A stretch of 36,413 nucleotides of DNA from Verrucomicrobiota bacterium (GTDB taxonomy: Bacteria > Verrucomicrobiota > Verrucomicrobiia > Opitutales > UBA953). The stretch covers positions 1 through 36,413 of the forward strand of contig JAURLX010000008.1 of assembly GCA_030830965.1 (NCBI GenBank), given 5' to 3'. Shown one piece after another: positions 1-7,772 of this stretch. The stretch's first letter is position 1, and every line of letters starts with the position of its first letter. The position numbers and the translations under genes are program-made. The notes under the pieces were generated by a model. That model did no database searches. It saw only the letters and a list, made by a program, of their open reading frames with translations, and was not told where the DNA came from.

Positions 1-1
1 C

Positions 2-253
2 CATCGTTACAACGAGACCTGCCAAGGATGCGTGCCGGACTGCATCGCCATCGCGGCCGGCACCCGCGGCTACGAGGAGGCCGTGCGCTTCGCCTGCTCC
101 ATCCGGGGCGACGCCGACACCCTGGCGGCGATCGTGGGCGGCATCAGCGAGGCCCTCTGGGGCATCCCCCGGGGCATCTCGGAACGGGCGCGCAGGATAG
201 CCGATGCGGCCTACCCCGGCATGGGCGACGTCTGGGACTGGAGGCCGGCCTAG
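2..253 (+). CDS. ADP-ribosylglycohydrolase family protein, C-terminal fragment
   Basis: Only the last 83 residues are present; the 5' end lies outside the window. The fragment carries GDADTLAAIVGGISEA followed by a short helical tail ending in WDWRPA. The Asp-x-Asp-Thr followed by a Gly-rich helix is the C-terminal metal-binding signature of the ADP-ribosylglycohydrolase (DraG-like) fold, which removes ADP-ribose from proteins or small molecules with the help of two Mg ions. The first Gly of the usual GGDxDT is Arg here. The substrate cannot be told from this piece. The gene converges on dnaA, with 6 bp between the two stop codons. Confidence 0.75.
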   Translation, partial: HRYNETCQGCVPDCIAIAAGTRGYEEAVRFACSIRGDADTLAAIVGGISEALWGIPRGISERARRIADAAYPGMGDVWDWRPA

Positions 254-259
254 CCGGAC

Positions 260-1615
260 TCAGCGGTTCATCGTCAGATTGTCGCGAAGATACTCGACCG
301 AACGGCGCACGGTGGGGTCGACCTCCATCTGGTTCGTGACCGTCTTGCGCGCGTGGATGACCGTGCCGTGGTCCCGGCCGCCGAAGGCCTGCCCGATGGC
401 GACGAGGGACATGCCGGTGAGCTGGGTCGCGAGGTACATGGCGATCTGGCGGGGGAAGGCGATGTTCTGCATCCGGCGCTTCGAGGTCATGTCCGACATC
501 TGGATCTTGTAGTGCTCGGCGACCCGGCGCTGGATCATCTCCGCGGTGAGCGTGTGCGTGGCCTCGTCGACCAGGATGTCGTGCAGCAGCTTCTCGACCA
601 TCGGGAGCTCGAGCGGCCGGCCGCCCAGATTCTTGAAGCCGACCAACCGGGTGATGGAGCCCTGGAGGTTCCGCACATTGCGGGCGATGCGCTTGGCGAT
701 GAATTCGGCTACCTGGGGCGGCAGGTCGAGCCCGTGCTTCTCGGCCTTCTGACGGAGGATGGCGATGCGCGTCTCCAGGCCGGGCGCAGAGATGGAGGCG
801 ACCATGCCCCCCTGGAACCGAGACACCAGGCGTTCCTCGAGCTTGGCGATCTCGGAGACCGGGCGGTCGCTCGTGAGCACCAGCTGCCGGTGGTTGTTGT
901 GCAGCTCGTTGAACGTATGGAAGAACTCCTCCTGGGTGGAGTCCTTGCCGGCGAGGAACTGGATGTCGTCGATGAGGAGCAGGTCCAGCTCGCGGTAGCG
1001 GCGGCGGAACTGGGGGAGCTGGCCGGCCTGCAGGGCGCTGATGAAGTCGTTGGTGAAGGTCTCGGAGGAGATGTAGGCGATGCGGGCCCGGGGGTTGGAG
1101 GCCAGGACGGAATGCGCGATGGCATGCATCAGGTGCGTCTTGCCCAGGCCGGTGGGGCCATGGATGAAGAGCGGGTTGTAGACGTTGCCGGGATCCTGGG
1201 CGACGGCCTGGGAGGCGCCATGGGCCATCTCGTTCTCGGGGCCGACAATGAAGCCATCGAAGGTGTTGGCGGAGATGATCGCGGGCGGGACGACCGGCTG
1301 CTGCACACGGGAGAGACGGGCGGGGGCGGGCTCCGCGGACGCGACGCGTACGTCGCGCTTGCCCTCGGGCACCTTGAGCCGGAAGTCCATGTTGCGCCCT
1401 GCGGCGAGGGTCAGGTGGCTGCGCAAGACCGCCGCGAAGTTGCTGGAGATCCACGCCTCGTTGAGCACGGAGGGCACCTCGAGCACGAGGACGTTGCCGT
1501 CGAGGATCTCGAGCGGACGGAGATTGGCGAACCAGGTATCGTAGTCGGACTTGCTGAGCGACGTGCGAAGTTCGTTACTAGCAACTTCCCAGAGAGATGT
1601 GACGGAAGGGGACAT
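260..1615 (-). CDS. dnaA: Chromosomal replication initiator protein DnaA
   Basis: DnaA binds DnaA boxes at oriC, melts the origin and helps load the helicase. With the ATG at 1615 the protein is 451 residues, a usual length. It shows an N-terminal domain I (SLWEV to DYDTWF), a linker, an AAA+ domain with Walker A GPTGLGKT (about 153-160), Walker B LLLIDDIQF (about 211-219), a sensor II-like NVRNLQGSITR, and the C-terminal DNA-binding signature GGRDHGTVIHA (about 412-422). The usual Ser/Thr after GRDH is Gly. An in-frame GTG at 1648 would add 11 residues, but those codons are unusually AT-rich and the GTG sits 2 bp after a hairpin, so the ATG is preferred. Neither start has a clear Shine-Dalgarno. 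The gene lies downstream of dus on the same strand but is separated from it by an intrinsic terminator, so it probably has its own promoter. Confidence 0.97.
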   Translation of the reverse strand: MSPSVTSLWEVASNELRTSLSKSDYDTWFANLRPLEILDGNVLVLEVPSVLNEAWISSNFAAVLRSHLTLAAGRNMDFRLKVPEGKRDVRVASAEPAPARLSRVQQPVVPPAIISANTFDGFIVGPENEMAHGASQAVAQDPGNVYNPLFIHGPTGLGKTHLMHAIAHSVLASNPRARIAYISSETFTNDFISALQAGQLPQFRRRYRELDLLLIDDIQFLAGKDSTQEEFFHTFNELHNNHRQLVLTSDRPVSEIAKLEERLVSRFQGGMVASISAPGLETRIAILRQKAEKHGLDLPPQVAEFIAKRIARNVRNLQGSITRLVGFKNLGGRPLELPMVEKLLHDILVDEATHTLTAEMIQRRVAEHYKIQMSDMTSKRRMQNIAFPRQIAMYLATQLTGMSLVAIGQAFGGRDHGTVIHARKTVTNQMEVDPTVRRSVEYLRDNLTMNR

Positions 1616-1650
1616 GAGAAAGGGGGAGGATTGAGAAAGGTTGTTCACAG

Positions 1651-1665
1651 GGGCTTGTTAAGCCC
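1651..1665. repeat. Perfect 6-bp inverted repeat (hairpin) just upstream of the alternative dnaA start
   Basis: GGGCTT and AAGCCC flank a 3-nt loop. On the dnaA strand the hairpin ends 2 nt before the GTG at 1648 and lies 35 nt before the preferred ATG at 1615. It would hide the ribosome-binding region of the GTG. No U-tract follows, so it is not a terminator. Confidence 0.45.
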
Positions 1666-1821
1666 GAAAATGTAGAAAATGAAGATAGTCGGTGACAGTT
1701 TTGCGGCCCGCCGTTTCGCCGGGGCTTTCCAAACAGCCTTGAGGCCGTGGCCGGGAGCGGTGCAAGTCGTTGATTTTTAGCGATTAGAGTGACGAGAGGA
1801 GAGATTTGGGAAGACCGAGAG

Positions 1822-1849
1822 AAAAAAACCTCGGTGGGACGATCCGAGG
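1822..1849 (-). terminator. Intrinsic terminator after dus, ahead of dnaA
   Basis: Read on the minus strand, a perfect 6-bp GC-rich stem (CCTCGG and CCGAGG with a 9-nt loop) is followed at once by seven Ts (1828-1822). This is the classic rho-independent layout. It lies about 157 bp after the dus stop and about 207 bp before the dnaA ATG. The simplest reading is the end of the glnD-msrA-rarA-dus transcript. A conditional attenuator in a long dnaA leader is an alternative. Confidence 0.75.
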
Positions 1850-1850
1850 G

Positions 1851-1863
1851 GTGCGAATCGCAC
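1851..1863. promoter_or_regulatory. 13-bp palindrome, possible operator
   Basis: GTGCGA and TCGCAC are perfect reverse complements around a single central A. The site abuts the terminator between dus and dnaA, and the half-site GTGCGAA recurs about 30 bp further on (near 1880). Dimeric repressors often bind such odd-centred palindromes. No regulator gene is nearby, and the assignment is inference only. Confidence 0.25.
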
Positions 1864-2005
1864 GCTTGTTGATGAGGGCCGTGCGAAGGCCGACAAGTTG
1901 AAGCCCTGCACAGGTTGTTAACACGGCGCTTGGTGATAAGAATCCAAACGTTTCTGTTGCATGACAACCGGCCTGAATCCGCAGGCCTGAGAATGCTGAT
2001 CGGAA

Positions 2006-3010
2006 TCAATGCGTGAGACCGAGCAGATACTCGTCGCGCGCCCGAAGGAGGTCGTCGACGGTGAGGCAATGCCTAAGTCGGTCGCGGACTTTGCGCGAGC
2101 CCGGCAGCCCTTGGGTCATCGGGAGCAGCCGGTCGAGCATCCAACGGACATCGCGGCGCCCGAGCCGGGCGGCGTGGGCCTCAAGCGTGAGTTCGGCCAG
2201 CCGGATCATGCAGGCCCAGCGCTCGGCGGGGCCCACGGAGGCGAGATCCCCCGGCCTGCCCTGCATGGCGGCCTTGATGCGGGCGAAAATCCAAGGATCT
2301 CCCAGGGCGGCGCGGCCGATCATGAGCCCGGACACGCCCGATTCGTCAAAACGGCGGATGGCCGTGCCTCCGTCGCGGACGTCGCCGTTGCCGATGACCG
2401 GAATCTTCACCGCGGCGGCCACCTGGGCGATCCAGCCCCAGTCGGCGTCGCCCGAATAGCCCTGTTCACGCGTGCGGCCGTGCACCGTGACGGCCTCGAC
2501 GCCCAGCTCCTCGAGCCGGCCGGCGACGTCGACGGCGACGATCGAGGCATGATCCCAGCCGAGCCGCATCTTGGCCGTCAAGGGAGTGCCGGGGATGGCG
2601 TCCTTGACCGCCTTCACGACGTCGAACAGCAGCGGCGTGCAGCGGAGCAGGCCGGAGCCCGCGTTCTGCTCGATCACCTTGTGGGCGGGACAGCCGAAAT
2701 TGAGGTCGAGGAAGTCGGGGAAGACCCGATCGCAGACCTCCCGGGCGGCGCGGGCCATGGAGGCGGGGGTGGCGCCGAAGATCTGGACGCCCATCGGGCG
2801 CTGGGTCTCCGTGAAATCGACCATGTCCCAAGCCTTGGCGTTGTCGCGCAGCAGGGCCTCCGACTGGATGAACTCCGTGACCATGACATCGGCCCCCTGC
2901 TCCTTGCAAAGCTGACGGAAGGCGACGTCCGTCCGCTTGGCCATCGGGGCCAGGTAGAGCGGCCGGCGGCCGGGCCCGAACCAGGGCAGCCGGGGGGCCG
3001 TGCGGGTCAC
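2006..3010 (-). CDS. dus: tRNA-dihydrouridine synthase
   Basis: A flavin enzyme that reduces specific uridines in tRNA to dihydrouridine with NADPH. The 334-residue protein has the N-terminal LYLAPMAKRTDVAFRQLC block (usually APMAGVTD, slightly changed here). It also has the catalytic cysteine in LNFGCPAHKV (C107), the FMN-contacting lysine in AKMRLGW (K147), VTVHGRTREQGYSG (H177) and the phosphate-binding IPVIGNGDV. Length and motif order fit the DusA/B/C family; the subtype and target uridine cannot be assigned. The GTG start at 3010 overlaps the rarA stop in a GTGA arrangement, which implies translational coupling. An apparent extension upstream lies inside rarA and lacks family similarity. 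It is the last gene of the glnD-msrA-rarA-dus string. Confidence 0.93.
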   Translation of the reverse strand: MTRTAPRLPWFGPGRRPLYLAPMAKRTDVAFRQLCKEQGADVMVTEFIQSEALLRDNAKAWDMVDFTETQRPMGVQIFGATPASMARAAREVCDRVFPDFLDLNFGCPAHKVIEQNAGSGLLRCTPLLFDVVKAVKDAIPGTPLTAKMRLGWDHASIVAVDVAGRLEELGVEAVTVHGRTREQGYSGDADWGWIAQVAAAVKIPVIGNGDVRDGGTAIRRFDESGVSGLMIGRAALGDPWIFARIKAAMQGRPGDLASVGPAERWACMIRLAELTLEAHAARLGRRDVRWMLDRLLPMTQGLPGSRKVRDRLRHCLTVDDLLRARDEYLLGLTH

Positions 3011-4365
3011 GCTCCGGCCTCCTTGCGGCGGAGCTCCGCCCGCAGGGATCTCCAGCGGGCGAGCCGTTCGGCCAGCTGGGCCTCGGCGCCCGAGTTCCCG
3101 GGCCGGAAAAGCTCCAGCGGGCGTGAAAGGTATTCCTGACCGCTGATCCCCTCCGGAAACTCGTGGCTGTAGCGGTACTCCGCGCCCTGCCCCAGCTTCC
3201 GGCCCACCTGCGTGTGGGCGTCCTTCAGATGCAGCGGCACCTCCTGCCGCGGACGCGAGCGCACCTCCTCCTTCGCGGCACCCATGGCCAGCGTGACGCT
3301 GTTGCTCTTCGGGCAGAGCGCGAGGAAGAGCGTGGCGTGGGCGAGCGCATACTCGCACTCCGGGAGACCAACCGTCTCGCAGGCCTGGAAGGCCGCCGTC
3401 GCGACGCCAAGGGCGCGGGAGTCCGCCAGGCCGATGTCCTCCGAGGCGGCGATGACCAGACGACGCGCGATGAAACGGGGATCCTCCCCGCCCTCGAGCA
3501 TGACGAATAGCCAGTAGAGCGCCGCGTCGGGGTCGCCCCCCCGGACCGACTTGATGAAGGCCGAGGCGGTGTCGTAGTGGTCGTCCCCGCCGTCGTCGTA
3601 ACGGACCCGGCGTTCGCGCGCGAAGGCGGCGACCGCCGCGTCATCGATGGCGCCCAGCGCCGGGGCCGATAGCGCGAGCGTCTCCAGGCAGTTGAGCGCG
3701 CGACGGAGGTCGCCCGAGGCCATCTCGGCCACCTGACGCAGCACCTCGCCCGAGGCGCGCACCCCGAGCCTTCCCAGCCCGCGTTCCTCGTCCGCGAGGG
3801 CGCGGCCGAGGAACCCCGCGATCTCCTCCGGCGTGAGCGGGTCGAGACGGAACAGATGGCTGCGGCTGAGCAGGGCCGGCACCACGTAGAGACCCGGGTT
3901 GTGCGTCGTGCAACCGATCAGACGGACCGCGCCGGCCTCGACGTCGGGCAGCAGCAGGTCCTGCTGGGACTTGTTGAACCGGTGGATCTCATCGACCACC
4001 AGGACCGTCTTGCGCGACGGATGCCGGCGGGCCTCGGCGAGCACCTCGCGGAGCTCGGCGGCGCCGGAGAGCACCGCGTTGACCCGCACCACGTGGGAAC
4101 GCGTCTCGGCGGCGATGACCTCGGCCAGCGTGGTCTTGCCGCAGCCGGGCGGACCGTAGAAGAGCAGCGACCCGAAGCTGTCGGCCCGGATCAGGCGCGG
4201 CAGGAGCGCGTCGGGGCCGAGCAGCGCGGCGTGGCCGACCACCTCGGCCAGCGAGCGAGGCCGCATCCTGGCCGCGAGCGGCCGGCGGGCGGCGGGGACC
4301 TCGGCCGGCTCCTCGCGTCCGAGCCCCGGCAGCGGCTCATCGGCCCCTGTGCCCCTTCCCGCCAC
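3007..4365 (-). CDS. rarA: Replication-associated recombination protein A (RarA/MgsA), AAA+ ATPase
   Basis: RarA is a clamp-loader-like AAA+ ATPase that acts at stalled replication forks together with RecA and SSB. The 452-residue protein has an N-terminal PLAARMRPRSLAEVVGHAALLG box, Walker A GPPGCGKT (71-78), Walker B VLVVDEIH (121-128) followed by RFNKSQQDLLLP, sensor 1 IGCTTHNP, and the C-terminal tetramerisation region with ASEDIGLAD and PKSNSVTLAMG, all typical of this family. The GTG start lies 3 bp after the msrA stop; the first 25 or so residues are low-complexity and could be partly untranslated. The stop overlaps the dus start. Confidence 0.94.
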   Translation of the reverse strand: MAGRGTGADEPLPGLGREEPAEVPAARRPLAARMRPRSLAEVVGHAALLGPDALLPRLIRADSFGSLLFYGPPGCGKTTLAEVIAAETRSHVVRVNAVLSGAAELREVLAEARRHPSRKTVLVVDEIHRFNKSQQDLLLPDVEAGAVRLIGCTTHNPGLYVVPALLSRSHLFRLDPLTPEEIAGFLGRALADEERGLGRLGVRASGEVLRQVAEMASGDLRRALNCLETLALSAPALGAIDDAAVAAFARERRVRYDDGGDDHYDTASAFIKSVRGGDPDAALYWLFVMLEGGEDPRFIARRLVIAASEDIGLADSRALGVATAAFQACETVGLPECEYALAHATLFLALCPKSNSVTLAMGAAKEEVRSRPRQEVPLHLKDAHTQVGRKLGQGAEYRYSHEFPEGISGQEYLSRPLELFRPGNSGAEAQLAERLARWRSLRAELRRKEAGA

Positions 4366-4368
4366 GGG

Positions 4369-4968
4369 TCACTTCTTCTCCGGTGCGAACGGCACCGTGT
4401 GGCAGTAGGGCTTGGTGCCCTTGCGCGCATAGTAGTCCTGATGGTACTCCTCGGCCTTCCAGAAGACCTTCTCCCCTTCGATCCGGGTGGCGATCGGGGC
4501 GCGGAAGGCCTTGGACTTCTCCAAGGCCGCCTTAACCTCCTCGGCCACCTTACGCTGCGCCTCGGAGTAGGCGAAGATCACCGACCGGTACTGCTCGCCG
4601 TGGTCCGGGCCCTGGCGGTTGACCTGCGTCGGGTCGTGCATGCGGAAGAAATACTCCACCAGCGTGCGGTAGGAGACCTTGGCCGGGTCGAAGACCACCT
4701 GGATGACCTCCGCGTGGCCCGTGTCGCCCTCGCACACCTCGCGGTAGCCCGGGTTGAGCACGTGGCCTCCGGCGTAGCCGCTGACCGCGTCGACGACGCC
4801 GGGGATCTTCTCGTACTGGTATTCGACGCCCCAGAAGCAGCCGGCGCCGAACATGGCCTTCTCGAGCTTGGGCTGATCTTTCATGTCAGGCTTGGATTCG
4901 TTGGCGGGGGCGGCGGTCAGGCAGAGTGAGGCGAGGAGGACGGGGAGCAGGCGGAAGGCTTGCGGCAT
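4369..4968 (-). CDS. msrA: Peptide-methionine (S)-S-oxide reductase, exported form
   Basis: MsrA reduces methionine-S-sulfoxide in oxidised proteins. The 199-residue protein has the catalytic GAGCFWGVEYQYEK (C44), SGYAGGH, the YREVCEGDTGHAEV block, FFRMHDPTQVNRQGPDHGEQYRS, and KAEEYHQDYY near the end. Unlike most cytoplasmic MsrA it starts with a hydrophobic segment (LLPVLLASLCLTAAPA), which looks like a signal peptide, so it probably repairs proteins in the envelope. It lies 46 bp after glnD and 3 bp before rarA, suggesting cotranscription with genes of unrelated function. Confidence 0.95.
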   Translation of the reverse strand: MPQAFRLLPVLLASLCLTAAPANESKPDMKDQPKLEKAMFGAGCFWGVEYQYEKIPGVVDAVSGYAGGHVLNPGYREVCEGDTGHAEVIQVVFDPAKVSYRTLVEYFFRMHDPTQVNRQGPDHGEQYRSVIFAYSEAQRKVAEEVKAALEKSKAFRAPIATRIEGEKVFWKAEEYHQDYYARKGTKPYCHTVPFAPEKK

Positions 4969-5014
4969 GTCCGAGAACTAGGGAGGTTTCGTGCGAGTGG
5001 CAAGGGCGGGCCCC

Positions 5015-7696
5015 TCAGCCGACCGTGGCCCGTATAGCCTCGGAAAGCGATTCCGGAGGGGCCGGGGGCTCCGTGGCGCCCTTCTGGGGCACCAGGTAGA
5101 ACGTGTCCAGCGCGATGCCCTGTTCGGTCGCGACGTTGGCGAAGGTGATGGCGTACCCGGCGTGCCGGATGGCTCGGCCGAGCCGGAACAGCAAGCCCAG
5201 CCGATCGACGCACTGCACCTCCGCCACCGTGCGGCCGAGGGTCTCGTCGTGATAGACCTCGACCGAGGCGTCCAACTGCACCCGCACGCGCCGGCGCGGC
5301 GCCGTCTCCAGCGCTCGGGCCTCCGCCTGCTCCACCTGCGAGAGAATCTCCGCGCCCCCCAGGAGGGACTCCGTGAGCGCCCGGCCGAAGGCCGCCTGCG
5401 CGTCGCCCTCCCGGCCCGAAGGCAGGGTCACGCGGAAGAAGTCGATGGCCACGTCGTCGGCGCGGGAGAAGGCGTGGCACGACACGATGTCGATGCCCGC
5501 GACCGCGAACGCGCCGGCGAGCCGGCTGAAGAGCCCCGCGCGGTCCCACGTCACGATCGTCACCGCCGACTGCCCCGCCCCGACGTCGTCGACCCACTCC
5601 ACGATGGGCATGAGGGACTCCTCGGCGTCGGCGATGAAGACCGTGGCGATGAGCCGGTGGATCATCTGCAGATGGTGGGCCGCCTCCTCGGGCGAGGCGT
5701 GCAGCAGGTAGCCCTCGGGCATACCGGTGAAATGAGCCTCCAGCTCGTCGGCCCCGACCTTGCCGCCGAGCAGCCTCGCGGTCTCCTCGCGCAGCCTGGC
5801 GCGCTCCTCCCCGACATCGGGACCCGGGGCGCCCGACAGCTTGTCTAACGCCCGGCGATAGAGGGCGAAGTGCTGGCCGTCCTTGAAGTCGGACCAGAGG
5901 TCCGGGGAGGTGGCGCGCGCGTCGCATCGCGTGTGGACGTAGAGGTAGCGCAGCACCTGCTCCTCGCCGCAGAGCGCGGCGAAGCGCTCGATGTTGGCCG
6001 GATCGTCGATGTCGTGCCGCTGCCAGTAGAGCCCCATCATCAGGTGCAGCCGCACCACCGTGGCGGCGAACTCACGCTCCCGGGCGTCAAACCCGAGCCG
6101 CTCGAGGACCGCCTCCGCGACCGGCGCGCCGCGTTCGGCGTGGCCGGCGATCCCGTCGACCTTCCCGATGTCGTGCAGGAAGAGGATGGCGTAGAGCAGC
6201 GAGGGCGCCTCGCAGCCGAGCAGGACCTCGCGGTAGCCCCGATCGACCTCCGTGCCTCCCTGATAGAGGAGGTCCAGCTCCCGGAGGCACTGCAGCGTGT
6301 GGACGTCGGCCGTCCAGCGGTGGTAGAACTCGAACTGCACCAGGCAGTGCAGACCGCGGAACTCGGGCACCAGCCGGTACAGCAGCCCATGCTCCCGAAG
6401 GGCGTCCATCGCCGGATGGACCCGGCCGGCCTCGGTGAGGATCGCGCGCATCGCGCCCGTAGAAGACTCCGACGTGGCCACCTCGGGGGTCAGCAGGTGG
6501 ACGGCCTCCCTGACCAGGACGGAGAGCGCGCGATCGGGCCGGGCCTCGTGCACCTGGCAGAGGCGGAAGAGCCGGACCAGACGGGCGGGCTGCTCCTGGA
6601 AGACCAGGCTGTGCAGCGCCGAGGCGACCCCTCCGGGGACGATCCGGAATCCGTCGACCTCGACCGGCCGGCCCCAGCCCTCGGGCTCCGGCTCGCCCAG
6701 CACGCCGGACTCCACCAGCTGCACGCAGCGCCGCACCAGGTCGGCCGCGTCGAAATACTCCTGCATCATCGCGCCGATCCGCTCCTTCAGCGAGCCCGGG
6801 TAGCCGAGGCCCTGGGAGACCGCGTCCTGACGTTCCAATGAAAGGTGCTCCGTGGCGCGGGTGGACTGGAAGTGGAGTTCGTGGCGCAGGCGCAGGAGGA
6901 TATCCCGCGCGCGGACGAACTTGTCGCAGTCACGCTCGGAGATCAGGCCCGAGAGCCGCAGGCCCTCCGGACCCGCGGCGCCCGAGTGCAGACGGGCGAG
7001 CCAGAGGCACCCCTGGACGTCGCGCAGCGCGCCGACGCCGTTCTTGAGGTCGGGCTCCTGGAGGTAGGCGCTGCCGCCGGCCTTCTCGCGGCGCCGGCGC
7101 TGGGACTCCACCAGCGTCCGGGCGAAAGGCAGCATCGCGGGACCCGACGCGAGCGGCCCGACCCCTTCCGCGAGCCGGCGGAACGACGTGCGGTCGCCGC
7201 AGATCGGACGCGCCTCCAGGAGCGCCACACGCAGGTACAGGTCCTCGACCGCGTGTTCCAGGCACTCCTCCACCGTGCGCACCGACTGCGAGAGCTTGAG
7301 GCCCAGGTCCCAGAGAGGATAGAGGATGGATTCCACCGCCGCCTTGGTCCGCGCGTCATGGGCCGGCACGAGCACCAGAAGGTCGACGTCGCTCAGCGGG
7401 CAGAGCTCGGCCCGGCCATACCCGCCTGTCGCGACCATCGACAGCCCGGAAGCCGTCGCCCCGGCCCTGGCGTGCAGCGACTCGACGACCAGGTCGACCG
7501 AGTCCGAGCGCAGCCGCGCGACCGCCGAGGCGGCCACGCCTGCGCGATGGGCCTCGAGCTGGACCGTCCGGGCGTCCGCGAGAAAATCCTTGGCCGCCGG
7601 CACCAGTTCGGAAGGCGCACCCTGCCCGGACAGCAGCGAACGCTCCACCGCCGCCTGACGGATGCGGAGCGCGAACGGTGCCGGATCGGCGGACAT
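5015..7696 (-). CDS. glnD: Bifunctional uridylyltransferase/uridylyl-removing enzyme (PII sensor GlnD)
   Basis: GlnD senses glutamine and adds or removes UMP on the PII signal proteins GlnB/GlnK, thereby setting glutamine synthetase activity and nitrogen gene expression. From the ATG at 7696 it is 893 residues, the normal size. Visible domains in order are the nucleotidyltransferase (GGYGRAELCPLSDVDLL, 91-107), the PII-uridylyltransferase part with DLKNGVGALRDVQGCLWL, and the HD phosphohydrolase with LLYAILFLHDIGKVDG. Two C-terminal ACT domains follow (VTIVTWDRAGLFSRLAGAF and AEVQCVDRLGLLFRLGRAI). The open frame continues upstream of 7696, but that part runs into the divergent DedA gene and lacks family features. 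No Shine-Dalgarno is evident. It heads the glnD-msrA-rarA-dus string. Confidence 0.95.
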   Translation of the reverse strand: MSADPAPFALRIRQAAVERSLLSGQGAPSELVPAAKDFLADARTVQLEAHRAGVAASAVARLRSDSVDLVVESLHARAGATASGLSMVATGGYGRAELCPLSDVDLLVLVPAHDARTKAAVESILYPLWDLGLKLSQSVRTVEECLEHAVEDLYLRVALLEARPICGDRTSFRRLAEGVGPLASGPAMLPFARTLVESQRRRREKAGGSAYLQEPDLKNGVGALRDVQGCLWLARLHSGAAGPEGLRLSGLISERDCDKFVRARDILLRLRHELHFQSTRATEHLSLERQDAVSQGLGYPGSLKERIGAMMQEYFDAADLVRRCVQLVESGVLGEPEPEGWGRPVEVDGFRIVPGGVASALHSLVFQEQPARLVRLFRLCQVHEARPDRALSVLVREAVHLLTPEVATSESSTGAMRAILTEAGRVHPAMDALREHGLLYRLVPEFRGLHCLVQFEFYHRWTADVHTLQCLRELDLLYQGGTEVDRGYREVLLGCEAPSLLYAILFLHDIGKVDGIAGHAERGAPVAEAVLERLGFDAREREFAATVVRLHLMMGLYWQRHDIDDPANIERFAALCGEEQVLRYLYVHTRCDARATSPDLWSDFKDGQHFALYRRALDKLSGAPGPDVGEERARLREETARLLGGKVGADELEAHFTGMPEGYLLHASPEEAAHHLQMIHRLIATVFIADAEESLMPIVEWVDDVGAGQSAVTIVTWDRAGLFSRLAGAFAVAGIDIVSCHAFSRADDVAIDFFRVTLPSGREGDAQAAFGRALTESLLGGAEILSQVEQAEARALETAPRRRVRVQLDASVEVYHDETLGRTVAEVQCVDRLGLLFRLGRAIRHAGYAITFANVATEQGIALDTFYLVPQKGATEPPAPPESLSEAIRATVG

Positions 7697-7772
7697 CGCA
7701 CCCAAAGTGCACGCCAGCCGCCGCCGTTCAAGGGAGATTGCCAAGCGCCGGACGCGCCCCAGCGTGAGGCCC

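Larger units (their letters stand above)
1616..2005. other. Non-coding region upstream of dnaA; candidate regulatory region, possibly oriC
   Basis: About 390 bp hold no convincing gene and are visibly less GC-rich than the flanks. They contain an intrinsic terminator facing dnaA, two perfect inverted repeats and several degenerate DnaA-box-like 9-mers. TTGTTCACA at 1641-1649 has one mismatch to TTATNCACA. TTGTTAACA at 1915-1923 and the reverse complement of TGGTGATAA at 1930-1938 have two. DnaA autoregulation from such sites is well known. A replication origin next to dnaA is common in bacteria, but no cluster of perfect boxes or clear AT-rich unwinding element is seen, so origin function is only a possibility. 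Confidence 0.35.

Noticed and set aside
353-1675. Long plus-strand open frame of about 440 codons opposite dnaA
   Set aside because: It is the antisense shadow of dnaA in high-GC DNA; the translation is low-complexity and resembles no family.
3011-3358. Upstream extension of dus
   Set aside because: It lies inside rarA in another frame; the GTG overlapping the rarA stop gives a normal Dus N-terminus.
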